Numbered from the stretch's first letter, positions 1-9,841 are shown. The stretch: DNA of 64,000 nt from Anaerolineae bacterium (GCA_023382535.1 JAHDWA010000041.1:1-64000); one strand, 5' to 3'. Numbers and translations: made by a program. Notes: generated from the sequence alone by a model not told the origin.

Positions 1-81
1 TCCTTGCTGTCACCCTGGGACGTTGTCATTATTTTGGGCAAAACTTAGGTAATTAGCAAGGAGTTACGTGGTCAGCCAAAG

Positions 82-186
82 CATGTCATTTCGACCGGAG
101 CGGAGCGAAGGGAGAAATCCCAATGCCCGTCTTGCAATAACAGTTTTGAGGGATTTCTCGCTCCTACCGTCGCTCGAAATGACATG
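82..186. repeat. Palindromic intergenic element with 13-bp arms
   Basis: The arms at 82-94 (CATGTCATTTCGA) and 174-186 (TCGAAATGACATG) are exact reverse complements, and the interior repeats the theme with GGAGAAATCCC and GGGATTTCTCGCTCC. It lies downstream of the TorD-like gene, which ends at 206 on the minus strand. Elements of this wording occur between genes in many bacterial genomes. It may act as a terminator or as a small non-autonomous mobile repeat. Confidence 0.7.
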
Positions 187-205
187 ACCGCGTAAAGTCC
201 TATAG

Positions 206-1303
206 TTATGGTATTTCCTCGCCGGCGGTGAGAAGACCCCAGGTAGCGGTTACCCGTTTGCGCCATGCCTGAGAATAGGCTGTCCAGGCAGGGTATTCCT
301 CAGCCCAGCATTGATAGGCGGCCTCAGCTTCTGCCAGTAACTGGCGCAATTGATCCAGCAGCGCAGGCACAAGCTCATACTCCCCGGCCTGCCGAAAGAG
401 GGTTTCCAGCATGGACCGGCGCTCGCCTCTGACCGCCGGCAAATCAAGGGTGCGGCTTATCCGAGTAAGGTCGGCTTGAGTCAAAAACAAACCGGCCTCA
501 CGCGGAGTCAGGAGCCGCATGACCAACTCTCGCAAACCCAATCCCACTTCCAACTCAACTGAGACAGCCGGACTGAAGTCCAAATTCTCTTCAGAAACAG
601 CTTCATCGGGATTGAGCCGGTCTTTATAAACTGGGGGCGGGGGTAGAGCCGGGAAGGGGTCGGGATAGTCTATTAATTGTGAACTTCCCATAGGGGGCCT
701 TCGGCTCTGAACAGGGAATGGTAAGTGGCGAATGTTGAACGGCGAATCAGAGGGAAGAGTTGTCAACAATAGGTCAACGGTCAATTCGCCGAGGGTGGTG
801 TAAAAAGGATGAGGGGTCAGCCGGCGTAATGTCAGCACAAAGGCCGGAACCCACAGCGCCAAATGGTCTGTTTGGAGACGATAAGCCAACTTTGCCTGCT
901 CTTCCTTCGCCTCAGCCCTGGCCTGCATATCCGCCAGAGCCAGCAGCTCCAGACCCACATGATCCGGAGCGCCGACCCGAGCATGGGCTGGAGGCGCCCA
1001 GCCCGCCTGCCGGTAGAGCGCCTGAATTCGCGCTGTGGCCGGAGCGAGCAGCATGGCCGCGGGGTCAACAAAAATACTCTCATAAGGGGGCAGGTTAAAG
1101 CCAAACAGGCGCTGAAACTCCACCGCCAAATCGGTTACAGCGGCGGCATCAGCCTGGGGTAGCGTTTCGGCCAGTTCCGGCAGCACCGCGATGGTGGCCA
1201 GGTCGTCTGAGTGAACTTCTTCCAGCCAGAAGTGACTCAGCAGCCGCAAGGCTTTGGTGATGGTGAATGATTGACTTTGTTCTGTTTCAGCTTGGGGGTC
1301 CAT
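206..1303 (-). CDS. TorD/NarJ-like chaperone for a molybdoenzyme
   Basis: The protein has 365 residues. Residues about 15-190 resemble the all-helical TorD/DmsD/NarJ family, with an early PPYES motif and a later A-P-D-H-V-G-L-E-L-L segment. This family binds the precursor of a molybdopterin enzyme and helps cofactor loading in the cytoplasm. It is longer than the usual roughly 200 residues: a proline-rich linker (about 200-230) leads to an extra helical C-terminal part whose role I do not recognise. It starts 15 bases after the molybdopterin oxidoreductase stop on the same strand, which supports a dedicated chaperone role. No strong ribosome site is seen before the ATG. Confidence 0.75.
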   Translation of the reverse strand: MDPQAETEQSQSFTITKALRLLSHFWLEEVHSDDLATIAVLPELAETLPQADAAAVTDLAVEFQRLFGFNLPPYESIFVDPAAMLLAPATARIQALYRQAGWAPPAHARVGAPDHVGLELLALADMQARAEAKEEQAKLAYRLQTDHLALWVPAFVLTLRRLTPHPFYTTLGELTVDLLLTTLPSDSPFNIRHLPFPVQSRRPPMGSSQLIDYPDPFPALPPPPVYKDRLNPDEAVSEENLDFSPAVSVELEVGLGLRELVMRLLTPREAGLFLTQADLTRISRTLDLPAVRGERRSMLETLFRQAGEYELVPALLDQLRQLLAEAEAAYQCWAEEYPAWTAYSQAWRKRVTATWGLLTAGEEIP

Positions 1304-1318
1304 TAACTTTAAAGGGTC

Positions 1319-4300
1319 TTACTCGATGATGTAATAAACGCTCTTCTCCGGCTTCAAGGGTCTTTTAAACCACAAAGGCCGGCGCAATCCACCAGGGCCA
1401 GGAGCGGGGCGGGTCAGTGCCAGCCACTCGTGGTAGATTCGCATAGACTTATTGGTATCTACATAAATGTCGCCATGACGGTCATTGGGGCCTGCTTTGC
1501 TCACTTTCAGCACCTTTTGATGCCAGCAGTGCATCCCGCTAACCGGGTCGGGGTGGACAGCGTGGGTGATGTTTTGATGCACACCGATATCTTCCCACCA
1601 GATGCGGGACGTGTCGGGGTCGGCGGATTGATAAGCTTTAGCCGCTTGCAACTGGCGCATCGAAAATTCGCCGCTGCCATTTTCTTCCAACTTAACCAGA
1701 GCCGACACACCAGGGCCAAGATTTCCGGTATCCGTCAATCGCCAGCGGCCCAAGTGGTGGCTCATGGCAATGACACCGGGGCGGATACCTTCGGTTATCC
1801 AGACTTTGCTGACAAAGTAGCCAATTTCGGTTTCAGCTTTGAGGAGATCGTCGGTAACGACGCCTATCCGCCGGGCGTCTTCCGGGTGCAGCCAAACTGG
1901 ATTTCTGTGGCTGATTTCGTATAACCATAGACTATTGGCCGAACGGGTATGGATGAGGGTCGGCAGGCGAAAAGTCGGCAGCAAAAGCATTTCCCCGTCG
2001 GCGCGATTGATCAAATCCGGGCAAACATGGCTTTTCAAATAGTGGGGCAGGGTATACTCCGGTTCCGGCCAGCCCCATTCAGCCATGGTGGGTTGGTAAA
2101 ACTCCAGTTTGCGGCTGGGAGTATCGAAGCCGATTTTGGCCTCGCCGTCCACCAGCACGCCGACCGTATCGCCGTCTTTTACGATCCGATTTTCGGCGTC
2201 AAGGGTGTAGCCCCCTGGCAAGCCCTCTCCCCCAGCCCCTCTCCCTCTGGGAGAGGGGGGCAGAGAGTCTCTCTCCTGCTCCCCTGCTCCCCCGCTCCCC
2301 TGCTCAAAAATGGGTTGCTCATAGGGCAAATAATTCTCCCGTACCACCTCATAACTGCCATACTTGCGCATATATTCCAGCGGAGTGAGAAACTCTTTGG
2401 CCGCTGTATCTACCAGGCCGGGGACGCTGTTTTCAAAAACCCAGCGGTAATATTCGTCTACGGTGACGCACTCGCCGGGGCGATAAGGGCTTTCAAAATG
2501 CCGGCGGATACCCAACGAACCGTCCGGGTCAACCCGCCGGGAGAGCTGAAGCCAGAACTCATCCTCTTCCCAAACTTCGCCGGGATTGGCTTCATAGGTG
2601 AAGTTGACCTTTTGGCCCATCTTTTCCATAGCCACCCTGCGGACCGGCTGGCGGAATGCAATCCACATGCCGGCGTGGGTTTCCTGACTCATCAGGTCGT
2701 GGCGCTCGCCAGCGTGGCCCATGGGCAGAACGTAATCGGCAAACCAGGCCGATTCGTTCCAAGTGGGGGTCAGGGCAATGTGGCAGTGAATGAGCGACTC
2801 GTCGCGCAAAGCCTTGAGCCAGATAAAGCCATCCGGGTTGGTCCAGACAGGGTTGTAAACGCGGGTGAAGTAAACGTCGAGCTTGCCCCGGCCTTCGAGC
2901 AGGAAATGGGGTAATAAAAAGCTCATCTCGTAGTGAGCCAGCGGCCACTCTTTGGGGAAAAGAAGCTCGTTCCACTTTTTTTGGGGCGGCGGCATGTCGA
3001 AGGGGGTGGGGACAAATTTGTTCCAGGCATTGGCGCTGGTACCGCCCCTCGTGCCCACCGAGCCGGTCAGCACATTGAGGAAAAAGAGGCAGCGAGCTAC
3101 CTGCCAGCCGCCCAGGTTGCCGCTGGCCGCCGCCCGCCAGACATGGGCGGCTAAGCGACTCTGGCAGCCGGCCACAAGCTTGGCTACTTCGATGATCTGT
3201 TCAGAGGACAGACCGCTTTCCCCGGCGGCGAATTCCGGGGTGAAGCGAGCATAGATCTCTTTGAGCGCCCGGTCAAAATTATCAAAAGTGACCTCCTCGG
3301 TGGACCGCTCGGCTTTGAGATAGGCCTCCCAATTGACCCAGCGCCGGACGAACTCTTTGTCGTACAGGTTATTTTGAATGAGATAATTGGCGATGGCCAG
3401 CAGCACGGCGGCTTCGGAGCCGGGCCAGGCCGGCAGCCAGTGATCGGCCATGGAGGCGGTGTTGCTCAAGCGCGGGTCGAGCACAACCAGCTTGGCTCCC
3501 TCCATTTTGCCTGCCATAATGCGCTGGGCGTGCGGGTTAAAGTAGTGGCCCGTTTCCAGATGGCTGCTGACCAATAAAATAACGCGAGCGTTGGCGTAGT
3601 CGGGCGAGGGCCGGTCGAAGCCGCCCCACAAGAAGTAGCCAAGCCGGGCTGAGGAGGAGCAGATATTGGTGTGGCTGTTGTGGCCATCTACACCCCAGCT
3701 TTGAATAACCCGCTCGACCGTGCCATCATAGCCAGGCCGCCCGACATGGTACATAATTTCGTTGTGCCGCTCTTCCAGGATCGCCTGGCGCATCCGCCCG
3801 GCGATGTCGTCCAGCACTTCAGCCCAGGTCACGCGGACCCACTTGCCCTCACCGCGCTGACCAGCACGTTTGAGCGGGTAGAGAATGCGTTCGGGGTCAT
3901 ACATCTGGTTGAGGGTGGCCGGGCCTTTGGCGCAGGTGCGGCCCCGGCTGCCGGGGTGAAGCGGGTTGCCCTCGAATTTCTGCACCTCCAGCGTCTCTTT
4001 ATCCACATAAGCCAGCAGACCGCAGGCGCTCTCGCAGTTGAAGCAGACGGTCGGGATGAGCATGTAGCGGCGTGATTTTTTCTCCGGCCAGGCTTGGGGG
4101 TCATACTCGGTCCAGTCATCCCATTTTTGAGGGGGCGGGTAGCTGGTAAGGTGGGGAGGTGAGGAGAGGGGCGGCGAAGAGGTGAGGGTCTGTGAGATGG
4201 AGCGATGGTCCTCACTCGAGGCCAGGTTAGGCAAAAGGACAGCTTCGTTGCCTCGCGTCATCGCCTCTTCGACATTCGGCGGATGGGTTAGGCTAACTAC

Positions 4301-4333
4301 GGCTTGCAGGAAGCGGGTGAGACGATCGTTCAT
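1319..4333 (-). CDS. Molybdopterin oxidoreductase, DMSO reductase family
   Basis: This is a catalytic-subunit-type protein of about 1004 residues. Near residue 95 it has C-x2-C-x3-C, followed by a fourth Cys in R-T-C-A-K-G, the usual [4Fe-4S] site. Further on, H-T-N-I-C-S-S-S places a Cys where family members ligate molybdenum. The C-terminal part has the molydopterin-dinucleotide-binding look. I prefer the ATG at 4333, which has GAGGG upstream, over a GTG 12 bases earlier. No twin-arginine signal is evident and no iron-sulfur or membrane subunit gene is adjacent, so partner and substrate are unknown. Only a TorD-like chaperone follows. Two low-complexity stretches (bases 2217-2306 and 4140-4196) look like repeat DNA inserted in frame. 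Confidence 0.8.
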   Translation of the reverse strand: MNDRLTRFLQAVVSLTHPPNVEEAMTRGNEAVLLPNLASSEDHRSISQTLTSSPPLSSPPHLTSYPPPQKWDDWTEYDPQAWPEKKSRRYMLIPTVCFNCESACGLLAYVDKETLEVQKFEGNPLHPGSRGRTCAKGPATLNQMYDPERILYPLKRAGQRGEGKWVRVTWAEVLDDIAGRMRQAILEERHNEIMYHVGRPGYDGTVERVIQSWGVDGHNSHTNICSSSARLGYFLWGGFDRPSPDYANARVILLVSSHLETGHYFNPHAQRIMAGKMEGAKLVVLDPRLSNTASMADHWLPAWPGSEAAVLLAIANYLIQNNLYDKEFVRRWVNWEAYLKAERSTEEVTFDNFDRALKEIYARFTPEFAAGESGLSSEQIIEVAKLVAGCQSRLAAHVWRAAASGNLGGWQVARCLFFLNVLTGSVGTRGGTSANAWNKFVPTPFDMPPPQKKWNELLFPKEWPLAHYEMSFLLPHFLLEGRGKLDVYFTRVYNPVWTNPDGFIWLKALRDESLIHCHIALTPTWNESAWFADYVLPMGHAGERHDLMSQETHAGMWIAFRQPVRRVAMEKMGQKVNFTYEANPGEVWEEDEFWLQLSRRVDPDGSLGIRRHFESPYRPGECVTVDEYYRWVFENSVPGLVDTAAKEFLTPLEYMRKYGSYEVVRENYLPYEQPIFEQGSGGAGEQERDSLPPSPRGRGAGGEGLPGGYTLDAENRIVKDGDTVGVLVDGEAKIGFDTPSRKLEFYQPTMAEWGWPEPEYTLPHYLKSHVCPDLINRADGEMLLLPTFRLPTLIHTRSANSLWLYEISHRNPVWLHPEDARRIGVVTDDLLKAETEIGYFVSKVWITEGIRPGVIAMSHHLGRWRLTDTGNLGPGVSALVKLEENGSGEFSMRQLQAAKAYQSADPDTSRIWWEDIGVHQNITHAVHPDPVSGMHCWHQKVLKVSKAGPNDRHGDIYVDTNKSMRIYHEWLALTRPAPGPGGLRRPLWFKRPLKPEKSVYYIIE
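2217..2306. repeat. Repeat inserted in frame inside the molybdoenzyme gene
   Basis: A perfect 10-bp stem with a 3-base loop (2236-2245 with 2249-2258, CCCCTCTCCC and GGGAGAGGGG) is followed by several near-identical CTGCTCCCC units (about 2275-2305). On the minus strand it is read through as a Gly/Arg/Pro/Ser-rich peptide between two conserved-looking parts of the enzyme. Palindromes of this wording are common dispersed repeats in bacteria, so an in-frame insertion is the simplest explanation. Confidence 0.65.
4140..4196. repeat. GGTGAGG-type word repeat in the 5' part of the molybdoenzyme gene
   Basis: The plus strand shows iterated GGTGRGG/GGGGAGG words. On the coding strand they give a Ser/Pro/Leu/Thr linker ahead of the first cysteine motif. 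It looks like a second low-complexity insertion, but a natural flexible linker is also possible. Confidence 0.4.
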
Positions 4334-4426
4334 TGAGTAGCTCACCCTCGTTTACACTTAGCTAATGGGGTTTTCTGCCGGAGTGCCGGGAACGAGGGTA
4401 CCGAAGCTGCGCCGCGCCTGCAATAT

Positions 4427-5494
4427 TCAAAATAAAAAATGCAATCTCCCATAGAGGTATCTCCCAATTTTCTCAGCACCTTTGGGAGAATTGTGAACAA
4501 AATCATAAAAATCTGCATCTTCCCAGTCAACTCCATTCGCCAGGTCAATCGGGATCCCCCCAACTTCTTCGCATACTTCCAAAGTTGTCTCATTCAAAAG
4601 TTGCAGCATATAGAAAAAATCCACAGCATTAATATCTACACCTTCATATTTATAGGAAAAGTCTGAACGCCCGATAATATCGCCATTAAGCACCCTGTAA
4701 CTTCGTGATGGTTGCGTCACACAAATAGGAATAGCTCCCAGCTCCCTAACTTTTTTATTTAATAACTTGAGGCGGTCGCGATAGGAGAGCAGGCGTTCCT
4801 GCATAAGTTCTTGGTGATTCTGTATACTGGGTTTACGAACCGTCCACTCAATCTCCGAAAAGTTAACTGCCCTATGGCCAATATTTGCCGTCAAATTGGC
4901 TTCATACATCCCCTTAATAGTTCGGTACAAATAATAGAGAGCACTATTTTCTTTTATTGTTGTACTAAAAGAAGAAGCCCCGACTAAGTCATCATCCCTA
5001 CTACTTTCATCAATTTTGTAGAAGTCGTTTAGTCCCACATAATAAAGAACATATTTGGTCTTCAGATTTGGAATGAACGGGAACCACCAGTCAAAATTCT
5101 TAATATGTCCATACGTTGATTGCCCATCAACGCCTGCATTGACAATACTTATCCTCTTGCCTTTTGCCAGAAATTCCCTGGCAAGAATATCTTGCCAAGT
5201 TTGACCTTCGGTTATATATCTTTGATCTGTCGTACTTCCCCCTACAGTAAGGATATCTATAGCTTCTGTTAAGGTGTACACTCCTCTCAGGCCATACTGA
5301 TCACGTTTATAGATTACAGTATTGTTCTCTGTAGGATATAAGCCGTTAATATCGTAAGAGAGTGAAACATCCCTGATTAGATTGAGCCTGCTGAGTTTGT
5401 CAGGGCTAAACCAATGTCCAAAAATAATTTCTAACCCAAGTAGCCCGATCAGTAAAACCATTATGTTACTTGATATTATTTTTGGTACTTGCAT
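4427..5494 (-). CDS. SGNH/GDSL-like hydrolase with N-terminal membrane anchor
   Basis: The protein has 355 residues. Residues about 8-27 form a hydrophobic anchor or uncleaved signal. The GGST motif near residue 88 carries the likely nucleophile Ser, a later G-L-N-D-F resembles the SGNH block with Asn, and D-F-V-H near the C-terminus fits the D-x-x-H pair. Such proteins are esterases or acyltransferases, often acting on cell-surface polysaccharides. The ATG at 5494 has AAGGGGA five bases upstream. The gene is clearly more AT-rich than its neighbours and stands alone, which suggests recent transfer. The substrate is unknown. Confidence 0.65.
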   Translation of the reverse strand: MQVPKIISSNIMVLLIGLLGLEIIFGHWFSPDKLSRLNLIRDVSLSYDINGLYPTENNTVIYKRDQYGLRGVYTLTEAIDILTVGGSTTDQRYITEGQTWQDILAREFLAKGKRISIVNAGVDGQSTYGHIKNFDWWFPFIPNLKTKYVLYYVGLNDFYKIDESSRDDDLVGASSFSTTIKENSALYYLYRTIKGMYEANLTANIGHRAVNFSEIEWTVRKPSIQNHQELMQERLLSYRDRLKLLNKKVRELGAIPICVTQPSRSYRVLNGDIIGRSDFSYKYEGVDINAVDFFYMLQLLNETTLEVCEEVGGIPIDLANGVDWEDADFYDFVHNSPKGAEKIGRYLYGRLHFLF

Positions 5495-5529
5495 TCAATC
5501 CCCTTCATAAATATGCGTGGAGGCACAGG

Positions 5530-5549
5530 GGTATATTCAGTAATATACC
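5530..5549. promoter_or_regulatory. Perfect 8-bp inverted repeat upstream of the SGNH gene
   Basis: GGTATATT and AATATACC flank a CAGT loop, about 36 bases upstream of the start of the minus-strand SGNH hydrolase gene. Position and symmetry fit an operator. A short hairpin in the leader is the alternative. Confidence 0.35.
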
Positions 5550-5680
5550 TTATATAACTCCTGGCGCATAATCAGCCACAATAATTAATTGAGCCTCCTC
5601 AGTTGGGTAGCCCAGCGCGGGGGAATGACCGTTTGTTGGTCGTGGCAAGCTAAATGCCCGGAAACAAATCCTCGAAAAAC

Positions 5681-6766
5681 CTAGATCCCATAGAGATAGT
5701 AGCAGGTCTGGCAACCTTCTGGAGCAGGGGGCTTACTGGGCGTCTCAGCCGGCGAATGATCTAGCCACAGGTTAAGGATCGCTTCCCGGTCAAGGCGAAC
5801 TCTCTCTTCATAGTGCTGTCGAAACTGCCGGTAGGTCATTTTCTGCCAAATTTGGTCCAGAGGCTCCTGGTTGATGTTCCCAAATCGTTGGCAAGGGACA
5901 GAGTGACGCTGTCCGTTAAAGAAGCGCTCTTCGGCATATGCCAGGGTAATACAGGGGGAAACATCGCCGGCCCAGTTAAAAAAGAGGCTACGCAGGGGAT
6001 TCTGCTCACAGATAGTCAATTCTTGCGGCTGCAGGGCATATAGGCGCAGGCCGATATTTAGCTTGTGAGCATGCTTTTGAGCCTGAGTCAGGACGGATTC
6101 CAGGTTCGCCGGGGACGCGCCTTCATTATGGCTAAAAAGGCGGCGAGTATCGTCCTCTTCATGTAGAATCACATCCAGATTCTTGGCAATAATCTGTTCA
6201 ACCCCAAGACTGTGGGCCAAATCCACGTAAGCCGGCAACTCGTGATAATTCTCGGCCATCATCACGAACACGAGCATAATTTGGGGTATCTGGCTATGCC
6301 TTGCTACTTTAAGCTTATATAAAGTCCTGATATTTTGACTGACTGTATCAAAATCAGAACCGAGCCGGATGTTGTTGTAGGTGGCAGCGGTTGCTCCATC
6401 TACCGAAAAAGAGATCCAATCCTGGCCCAGGGAGATGAGGGTTTCGGCTAGTTCGGCGGTTAGCTTGAGACCGTTGGTGCTGAAACCGACATTGCAGCCA
6501 GCCTCTTTAGCCACACGGACCATCTCAAACAGCCGGGAATTGATGGTCGGTTCGCCGCCGCCGGTCAAATCAACGCCCTCAGTCAAATGGAAATTTTCGG
6601 CGATGCGGCTAAAGGTATTCCAGGACATAAGCCCCTGGTCGGGGCGCATATGCGACCAGGGGCACATCACACAAGCTAAATTACATGCCAGCGAAGACTC
6701 GATTTGAAAAAGCCGGTAAGGCCGGCGGAGGTTTGGTTTGAGGAAGCGACCGAGTCTGTTAAGCAT
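5681..6766 (-). CDS. Radical SAM protein with SPASM-like C-terminal region
   Basis: The 361-residue protein has C-N-L-A-C-V-M-C near residue 30, the C-x3-C-x2-C site for the SAM-binding [4Fe-4S] cluster, followed by a glycine-rich G-G-G-E-P motif. Later cysteines (about 250-360, including C-Q-T-C near the end) resemble a SPASM/twitch auxiliary cluster region. Such proteins often modify peptides or sugars. Its ATG overlaps the stop of the upstream P-type ATPase gene (TGATG), so the two are translationally coupled. No peptide substrate gene is seen next to it and the reaction is unknown. Confidence 0.8.
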   Translation of the reverse strand: MLNRLGRFLKPNLRRPYRLFQIESSLACNLACVMCPWSHMRPDQGLMSWNTFSRIAENFHLTEGVDLTGGGEPTINSRLFEMVRVAKEAGCNVGFSTNGLKLTAELAETLISLGQDWISFSVDGATAATYNNIRLGSDFDTVSQNIRTLYKLKVARHSQIPQIMLVFVMMAENYHELPAYVDLAHSLGVEQIIAKNLDVILHEEDDTRRLFSHNEGASPANLESVLTQAQKHAHKLNIGLRLYALQPQELTICEQNPLRSLFFNWAGDVSPCITLAYAEERFFNGQRHSVPCQRFGNINQEPLDQIWQKMTYRQFRQHYEERVRLDREAILNLWLDHSPAETPSKPPAPEGCQTCYYLYGI

Positions 6767-9597
6767 CAGCGAGCGCCCACCACCGTGCCGACCATCCTAC
6801 GCCGCAGGAAAAGTTTGGTCACCTCGGCTGCTACCGGTGCGATAAACACAAACGGCAGCAGCATCAACCAATCACCCCAACTTAACGGGATCGTGCCAAA
6901 GAAGGGCTGCAGGAAAGGCACATAAATCGCCAGTAAGAGCAACATCAGTGAGGCTGAGGTGGCCCAAACCATCCAGCGGTTGGAGAAGAGACCAATCGAG
7001 AAGATCGAGTAATACTCAGAACGAGAAGTGTAAGCCCGCAGTAACTCGGAGCAGACCAGGGTAGTAAACGCCACCGTCTGGGCCGCCTCAAGCTGGCCAG
7101 GGAAACGTGACAGGGCCATAACAAAGGCGCTCAGGACGGCAATCGTATCGGCCAGGGAGATAATCACAATACTGACAAGCATATCGCGATTGATGACCGG
7201 TTCCTTGGGCGGCCTCGGCTTGCGTTTCATGGTGTCAGGCTCGCCCTTTTCCAGGCCCAGGGCCAGGGCCGGAGCGCCATCAGTAACCAGGTTCAGCCAC
7301 AAGAGTTGGATGGGTCGCAGCGGGATGGGCAGTCCGGCCAGCATCGAGAGAAAGATAATCAGGATTTCGCCCACGTTGCAGGCAATCAGGTAAAAGACAA
7401 ATTTGCGAATATTAGCGTAAATAACCCGCCCAACCTCGATGGCCGAAACAATACTGGCAAAGTTGTCGTCGGTCAAGACCATATCGGCGGTTTCTTTGGA
7501 AACGTCGGTGCCGGTGATACCCATAGCCACGCCAATATTGGCCCGTTTCAGGGCCGGCGCGTCGTTGACCCCGTCGCCGGTCATGGCAACAATGTGATCT
7601 CTGGCCTTCAGCGCCTCCACAATTTTGACCTTGTGTTGGGGGGAGACCCGGGCATAGGCGTCTACCTGTTCAACGATGGCGGCAAATTCCTCATCGCTCA
7701 GGTGATCAAGTTCTGCTCCGGTCAGGACCCGTCCACCTGGCGAAAGCAGGCCAATTTCCTGAGCGATAGCAACCGCCGTGTCCTTGTAATCACCCGTCAC
7801 CATCACACTCTTCAACCCGGCCTCTTTGGCTACCTGCACTGCTGTTTTGACTTCCGGTCGGGCCGGGTCAATCATGCCCAGTAGCCCGATGAAAACAAGT
7901 TGTCTTTCCACCTGGTCGGGTGAAGGTGAGCCGGGCAACTCGGCCAGGGGACGGTAGGCAACGCCCAGCACTCGCAACGCCTGGCGGGCCATTGCCTTGT
8001 TGGCTGCCAGAATCTCCTGCCGTTTCTCCGGGGTTAAGGCTTCCACTCGCCCCTCTATAACGAAGCACTCACAATACTCCAGCACAATATCCGGCGCGCC
8101 CTTCACAAAGGCTACCCACGGTTCGCGCATGGGTTGGATGCCAGAGGGATGACCATTACTCGCCTGGAGGTGATGAATGGTGGTCATACGCTTGCGTTCC
8201 GAATCGAAGGGAATCTCCATTACCCGGGGCAAAGCCATTTCGACCTCAGCCCGGGAGAAGTGGGCCTTGGCGGCTGCCACCACCAACGCTCCCTCTGTTG
8301 GATCGCCCACCATTCGCCAGGTGCGCCGCCCGGCCGCCTCGCCCCCCTCTTCCAACCGGGCGTCATTACACAACAATGCACCTTTTAACAGCAGTGAGAC
8401 TAAAGGCTCCTGCCGGGGGTCGAAGGGATGGCCGTCATAGGAGAAGTGCCCCATTGGATCATACCCCTCGCCGGTCACACTAAAAGTTTTGCCGCCAGCC
8501 CAGCCTTGCAAAACCATCATCTCATTTTGGGTCAGAGTCCCGGTTTTATCGGAACAGATCACGGTAGCGCAGCCCAACGTTTCTACGGCAGGCAGCTTAC
8601 GGATCAGAGCATTTCGCCGCACCATCCGCTGCATCCCCAAAGCCAGGCAGATGGTCACCACAGCCGGTAGACCCTCCGGCACTGCGGCGATAGCCAGGCT
8701 AACCGCGGTCATAAAAAGTTCAATAATGTCACTTTGATACTCACCCAGGTAGGCACCAACCCCCTGGTTAAAAATGACCCTCAGTTCTGTATCGCGGACC
8801 AGGCCAAAAATAAAAATAAAGGCGCAAATGGCCAGCGAGACAATCGCCAGCCACTTGCCTAGTTGATCCAGTTTTTGCTGCAAGGGAGTTGTTTCTTCTT
8901 CGTAAGACTGGATCATCTCGGCAATCAGGCCAATCTGGGTCTGCATACCTGTCGCGGTGACCAGGCCCTTACCCCGGCCATAGGTCACCAACGTGCCCAT
9001 AAAGGCCGAGTTCTTTCGATCTCCCAGCGGAATATCCGCCTCCAGAACAAGTCTAGCTTCTTTATTGGCCGGTACCGATTCTCCTGTTAGCGCTGCTTCT
9101 TCTATTTTCAAATTGACGCTTTCTACCAGACGCAGGTCGGCCGGCACATAGTTCCCCGCTTCCACCAGCACAACATCGCCGCAGACCAATTCACGGGCAG
9201 GGATTGTCAACGTGCGGCCCTCACGGATAACGGTAGTATTAGGCGCGGCCATCTTTTTTAAGGCGGCCAGGGCTTGTTCAGCCTTGGATTCCTGCACCAC
9301 TCCCAGCACGGCGTTTAAGATAACAATGGCCATAATGGCTGAGGCATCAATTACCTCACCCAGGAAAAGAGAGATAACCGCCGCCACAATTAAGATAATA
9401 ACCAGGAAGTTGTTGAACTGGTCGAGCAGCAGCTTTAAAAAACCCGGCCGGGGACGCTCCGTCAATTCATTCGGCCCATACCGGGATAGCCGAGCGGCGC
9501 TCTCCGGTGGGGTCAAACCCAATTCCAGGTCGGTCATGAACTCGCTGGCCAAAGTCTCCAATGGCATTGAGTGGGTCGCACTATTTTTCACGGGCAT
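6766..9597 (-). CDS. Calcium-type P-type ATPase (P2A)
   Basis: The protein has about 943 residues and full P2-ATPase architecture. It carries the TGES actuator loop, P-E-G-L-P in the fourth membrane helix (a P2A calcium-pump feature), the phosphorylated Asp in C-S-D-K-T-G-T-L-T, and T-G-D-G-V-N-D-A-P in the hinge. Several hydrophobic C-terminal helices complete the cation-ATPase fold. It should export Ca2+ or a similar divalent cation across the cytoplasmic membrane. I place the start at the ATG at 9597; GAGGAG lies only one base upstream, so a TTG nine bases earlier remains possible. It is coupled to the radical SAM gene downstream and divergent from the YeiH operon. Confidence 0.9.
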   Translation of the reverse strand: MPVKNSATHSMPLETLASEFMTDLELGLTPPESAARLSRYGPNELTERPRPGFLKLLLDQFNNFLVIILIVAAVISLFLGEVIDASAIMAIVILNAVLGVVQESKAEQALAALKKMAAPNTTVIREGRTLTIPARELVCGDVVLVEAGNYVPADLRLVESVNLKIEEAALTGESVPANKEARLVLEADIPLGDRKNSAFMGTLVTYGRGKGLVTATGMQTQIGLIAEMIQSYEEETTPLQQKLDQLGKWLAIVSLAICAFIFIFGLVRDTELRVIFNQGVGAYLGEYQSDIIELFMTAVSLAIAAVPEGLPAVVTICLALGMQRMVRRNALIRKLPAVETLGCATVICSDKTGTLTQNEMMVLQGWAGGKTFSVTGEGYDPMGHFSYDGHPFDPRQEPLVSLLLKGALLCNDARLEEGGEAAGRRTWRMVGDPTEGALVVAAAKAHFSRAEVEMALPRVMEIPFDSERKRMTTIHHLQASNGHPSGIQPMREPWVAFVKGAPDIVLEYCECFVIEGRVEALTPEKRQEILAANKAMARQALRVLGVAYRPLAELPGSPSPDQVERQLVFIGLLGMIDPARPEVKTAVQVAKEAGLKSVMVTGDYKDTAVAIAQEIGLLSPGGRVLTGAELDHLSDEEFAAIVEQVDAYARVSPQHKVKIVEALKARDHIVAMTGDGVNDAPALKRANIGVAMGITGTDVSKETADMVLTDDNFASIVSAIEVGRVIYANIRKFVFYLIACNVGEILIIFLSMLAGLPIPLRPIQLLWLNLVTDGAPALALGLEKGEPDTMKRKPRPPKEPVINRDMLVSIVIISLADTIAVLSAFVMALSRFPGQLEAAQTVAFTTLVCSELLRAYTSRSEYYSIFSIGLFSNRWMVWATSASLMLLLLAIYVPFLQPFFGTIPLSWGDWLMLLPFVFIAPVAAEVTKLFLRRRMVGTVVGAR

Positions 9598-9653
9598 ACT
9601 CCTCAAATTCTAAAAAGGCATAGTAATTCTATCACTCTCTCAAAAATACAGGC

Positions 9654-9716
9654 AATAAGTCCTGACCTTATTTCGACTAAGGTTTTCCTTATCTTTGAAT
9701 AAGTCACAGCCTTATT
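9654..9716. promoter_or_regulatory. Two tandem palindromic sites (AATAAG-N7-CTTATT)
   Basis: Copy 1 (9654-9672) reads AATAAGTCCTGACCTTATT and copy 2 (9698-9716) reads AATAAGTCACAGCCTTATT. Each is a 6+6 inverted repeat with a 7-base spacer, and their starts are 44 bases apart, about four helical turns. Between them (about 9679-9692) lies a third symmetric element, TAAGG-TTTT-CCTTA. The block sits between the divergent Ca-ATPase gene and the small peptide/YeiH operon. This is strong evidence for a dimeric regulator binding cooperatively. The regulator is unknown. Confidence 0.65.
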
Positions 9717-9841
9717 CCTTATATATGTGAATTAAAGTACAATGGACTTGATTAATGCCAATTTTGGAGCCAACCGGGGCCGGATTCGGCCCTGGCAGAT
9801 AAAATTCAAAAATTTATTATTTCTTTAGAGGAGGATTCCCT

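Noticed and set aside
2270..2310. Tandem CTGCTCCCC units as a possible CRISPR
   Set aside because: Units touch directly with no spacers, so it is a simple tandem repeat. No CRISPR array or cas gene was seen in the window.
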